Source: Gammaproteobacteria bacterium (GTDB taxonomy: Bacteria > Pseudomonadota > Gammaproteobacteria > Pseudomonadales > PIVM01). Taken from it: a stretch of 43,643 bases of DNA. The number at the start of each line of letters is the position of its first letter. Position 1 is the stretch's first letter. A program made the position numbers and the translations under genes. The DNA lies in assembly GCA_003353945.1 (NCBI GenBank), contig PIVM01000033.1:1-43643 (forward strand). The letters are read 5' to 3'. Below are positions 43,573-43,643 of the stretch, in pieces. The notes below the pieces were generated by a model. It had not been told where the DNA came from. It did not search any database and worked only from the letters and a program-made list of their open reading frames with translations.

Positions 43573-43643
43573 GGTGTATTTCTCAAAAATACTGCCTGGC
43601 TGTAGGGTATCCATTCGTTGTTTTCTTCAAAACGCAAATCCAG
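43569..43643 (-). CDS. mshO: MshO-like prepilin protein, C-terminal end only (runs off the window)
   Basis: The last 24 codons and stop of a minus-strand gene enter from the right edge: LDLRFEENNEWIPYSQAVFLRNTP, then TGA overlapping the mshQ-like ATG (ATGA). The pattern of a charged strand followed by a hydrophobic strand and (V/L)RNxP at the very end matches the C-termini of MshO-type pseudopilins as I remember them. The frame and overlap are seen directly; the family name is inference from context. Confidence 0.6.
   Translation of the reverse strand: MDLRFEENNEWIPYSQAVFLRNTP

Noticed and set aside
43573-43614. Upstream start for the mshQ-like gene
   Set aside because: It would read through the coupled mshO-like end, while the ATG at 43572 overlaps its stop and starts a proper signal peptide.

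Overview
The window looks like the chromosome of a gammaproteobacterium, probably a marine or aquatic relative of the Pseudomonas/Cellvibrionales group. Evidence: the gene order rpsT - proB - obgE - rpmA - rplU - ispB is the Pseudomonas-type order; ntrB/ntrC are accompanied by a DUF4124 gene; there is the end of an MSHA-type pilus locus; and a PrsK/PrsR two-component pair is present. No species call is possible from sequence reading alone. No rRNA, tRNA, CRISPR array or intact mobile element was seen.

Layout. 1-540: decayed integron-integrase remnant behind a promoter overlapped by a LexA-like box, then a short tandem repeat. 537-5150 (minus): cvfB, then a probable catabolic group (3-hydroxyisobutyrate-dehydrogenase-like, aldehyde dehydrogenase, SDR, carboxymuconolactone-decarboxylase-like), interrupted by a large perfect hairpin repeat. 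5295-9118: mixed single genes (membrane-anchored hypothetical, DUF1848, DJ-1/YajL, zinc-ribbon protein, quinone-reductase-like MDR). 9362-14217: housekeeping block rpsT, proB, obgE, rpmA, rplU and divergent ispB, with readable promoters and terminators. 14521-16764: DUF1631 protein.

16900-27661 is the most interesting part: eleven same-strand genes with gaps of at most 54 bp. They encode a PrsK-like sensor kinase, a PrsR-like sigma54 activator, S-adenosylmethionine decarboxylase (SpeD), a lipoprotein, a double DUF350 membrane protein, a membrane-embedded spermidine-synthase-like aminopropyltransferase, a DUF2170 (YjfI) protein, a PspA/IM30 (YjfJ) protein, a DUF4178-like protein, a small RHH-like protein and a TVGYGD potassium channel. 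Parts of this (PspA + DUF2170 + DUF350 + AdoMetDC + aminopropyltransferase) belong to a neighbourhood already noted by comparative genomics. What stands out here is its seamless junction to a PEP-CTERM-type two-component system and to an ion channel, with no exosortase gene in view. My inference is a membrane-stress response that makes a polyamine-type product at the membrane and protects the envelope through PspA and ion flux.

27976-33800: an Fe-S flavin oxidoreductase of the 2,4-dienoyl-CoA reductase type, a cold-shock protein, small membrane and hypothetical proteins, a MaoC-like hydratase and a CheY-like regulator. 33925-37296: DUF4124 gene, then ntrB-ntrC with its own sigma54-type promoter and upstream NtrC-like sites. 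37350-40778 (minus): a 1142-residue membrane histidine kinase. 40886-43643 (minus): the end of an MSHA pilus operon in the order mshO (3' end only) - mshQ-like - mshP-like, translationally coupled.
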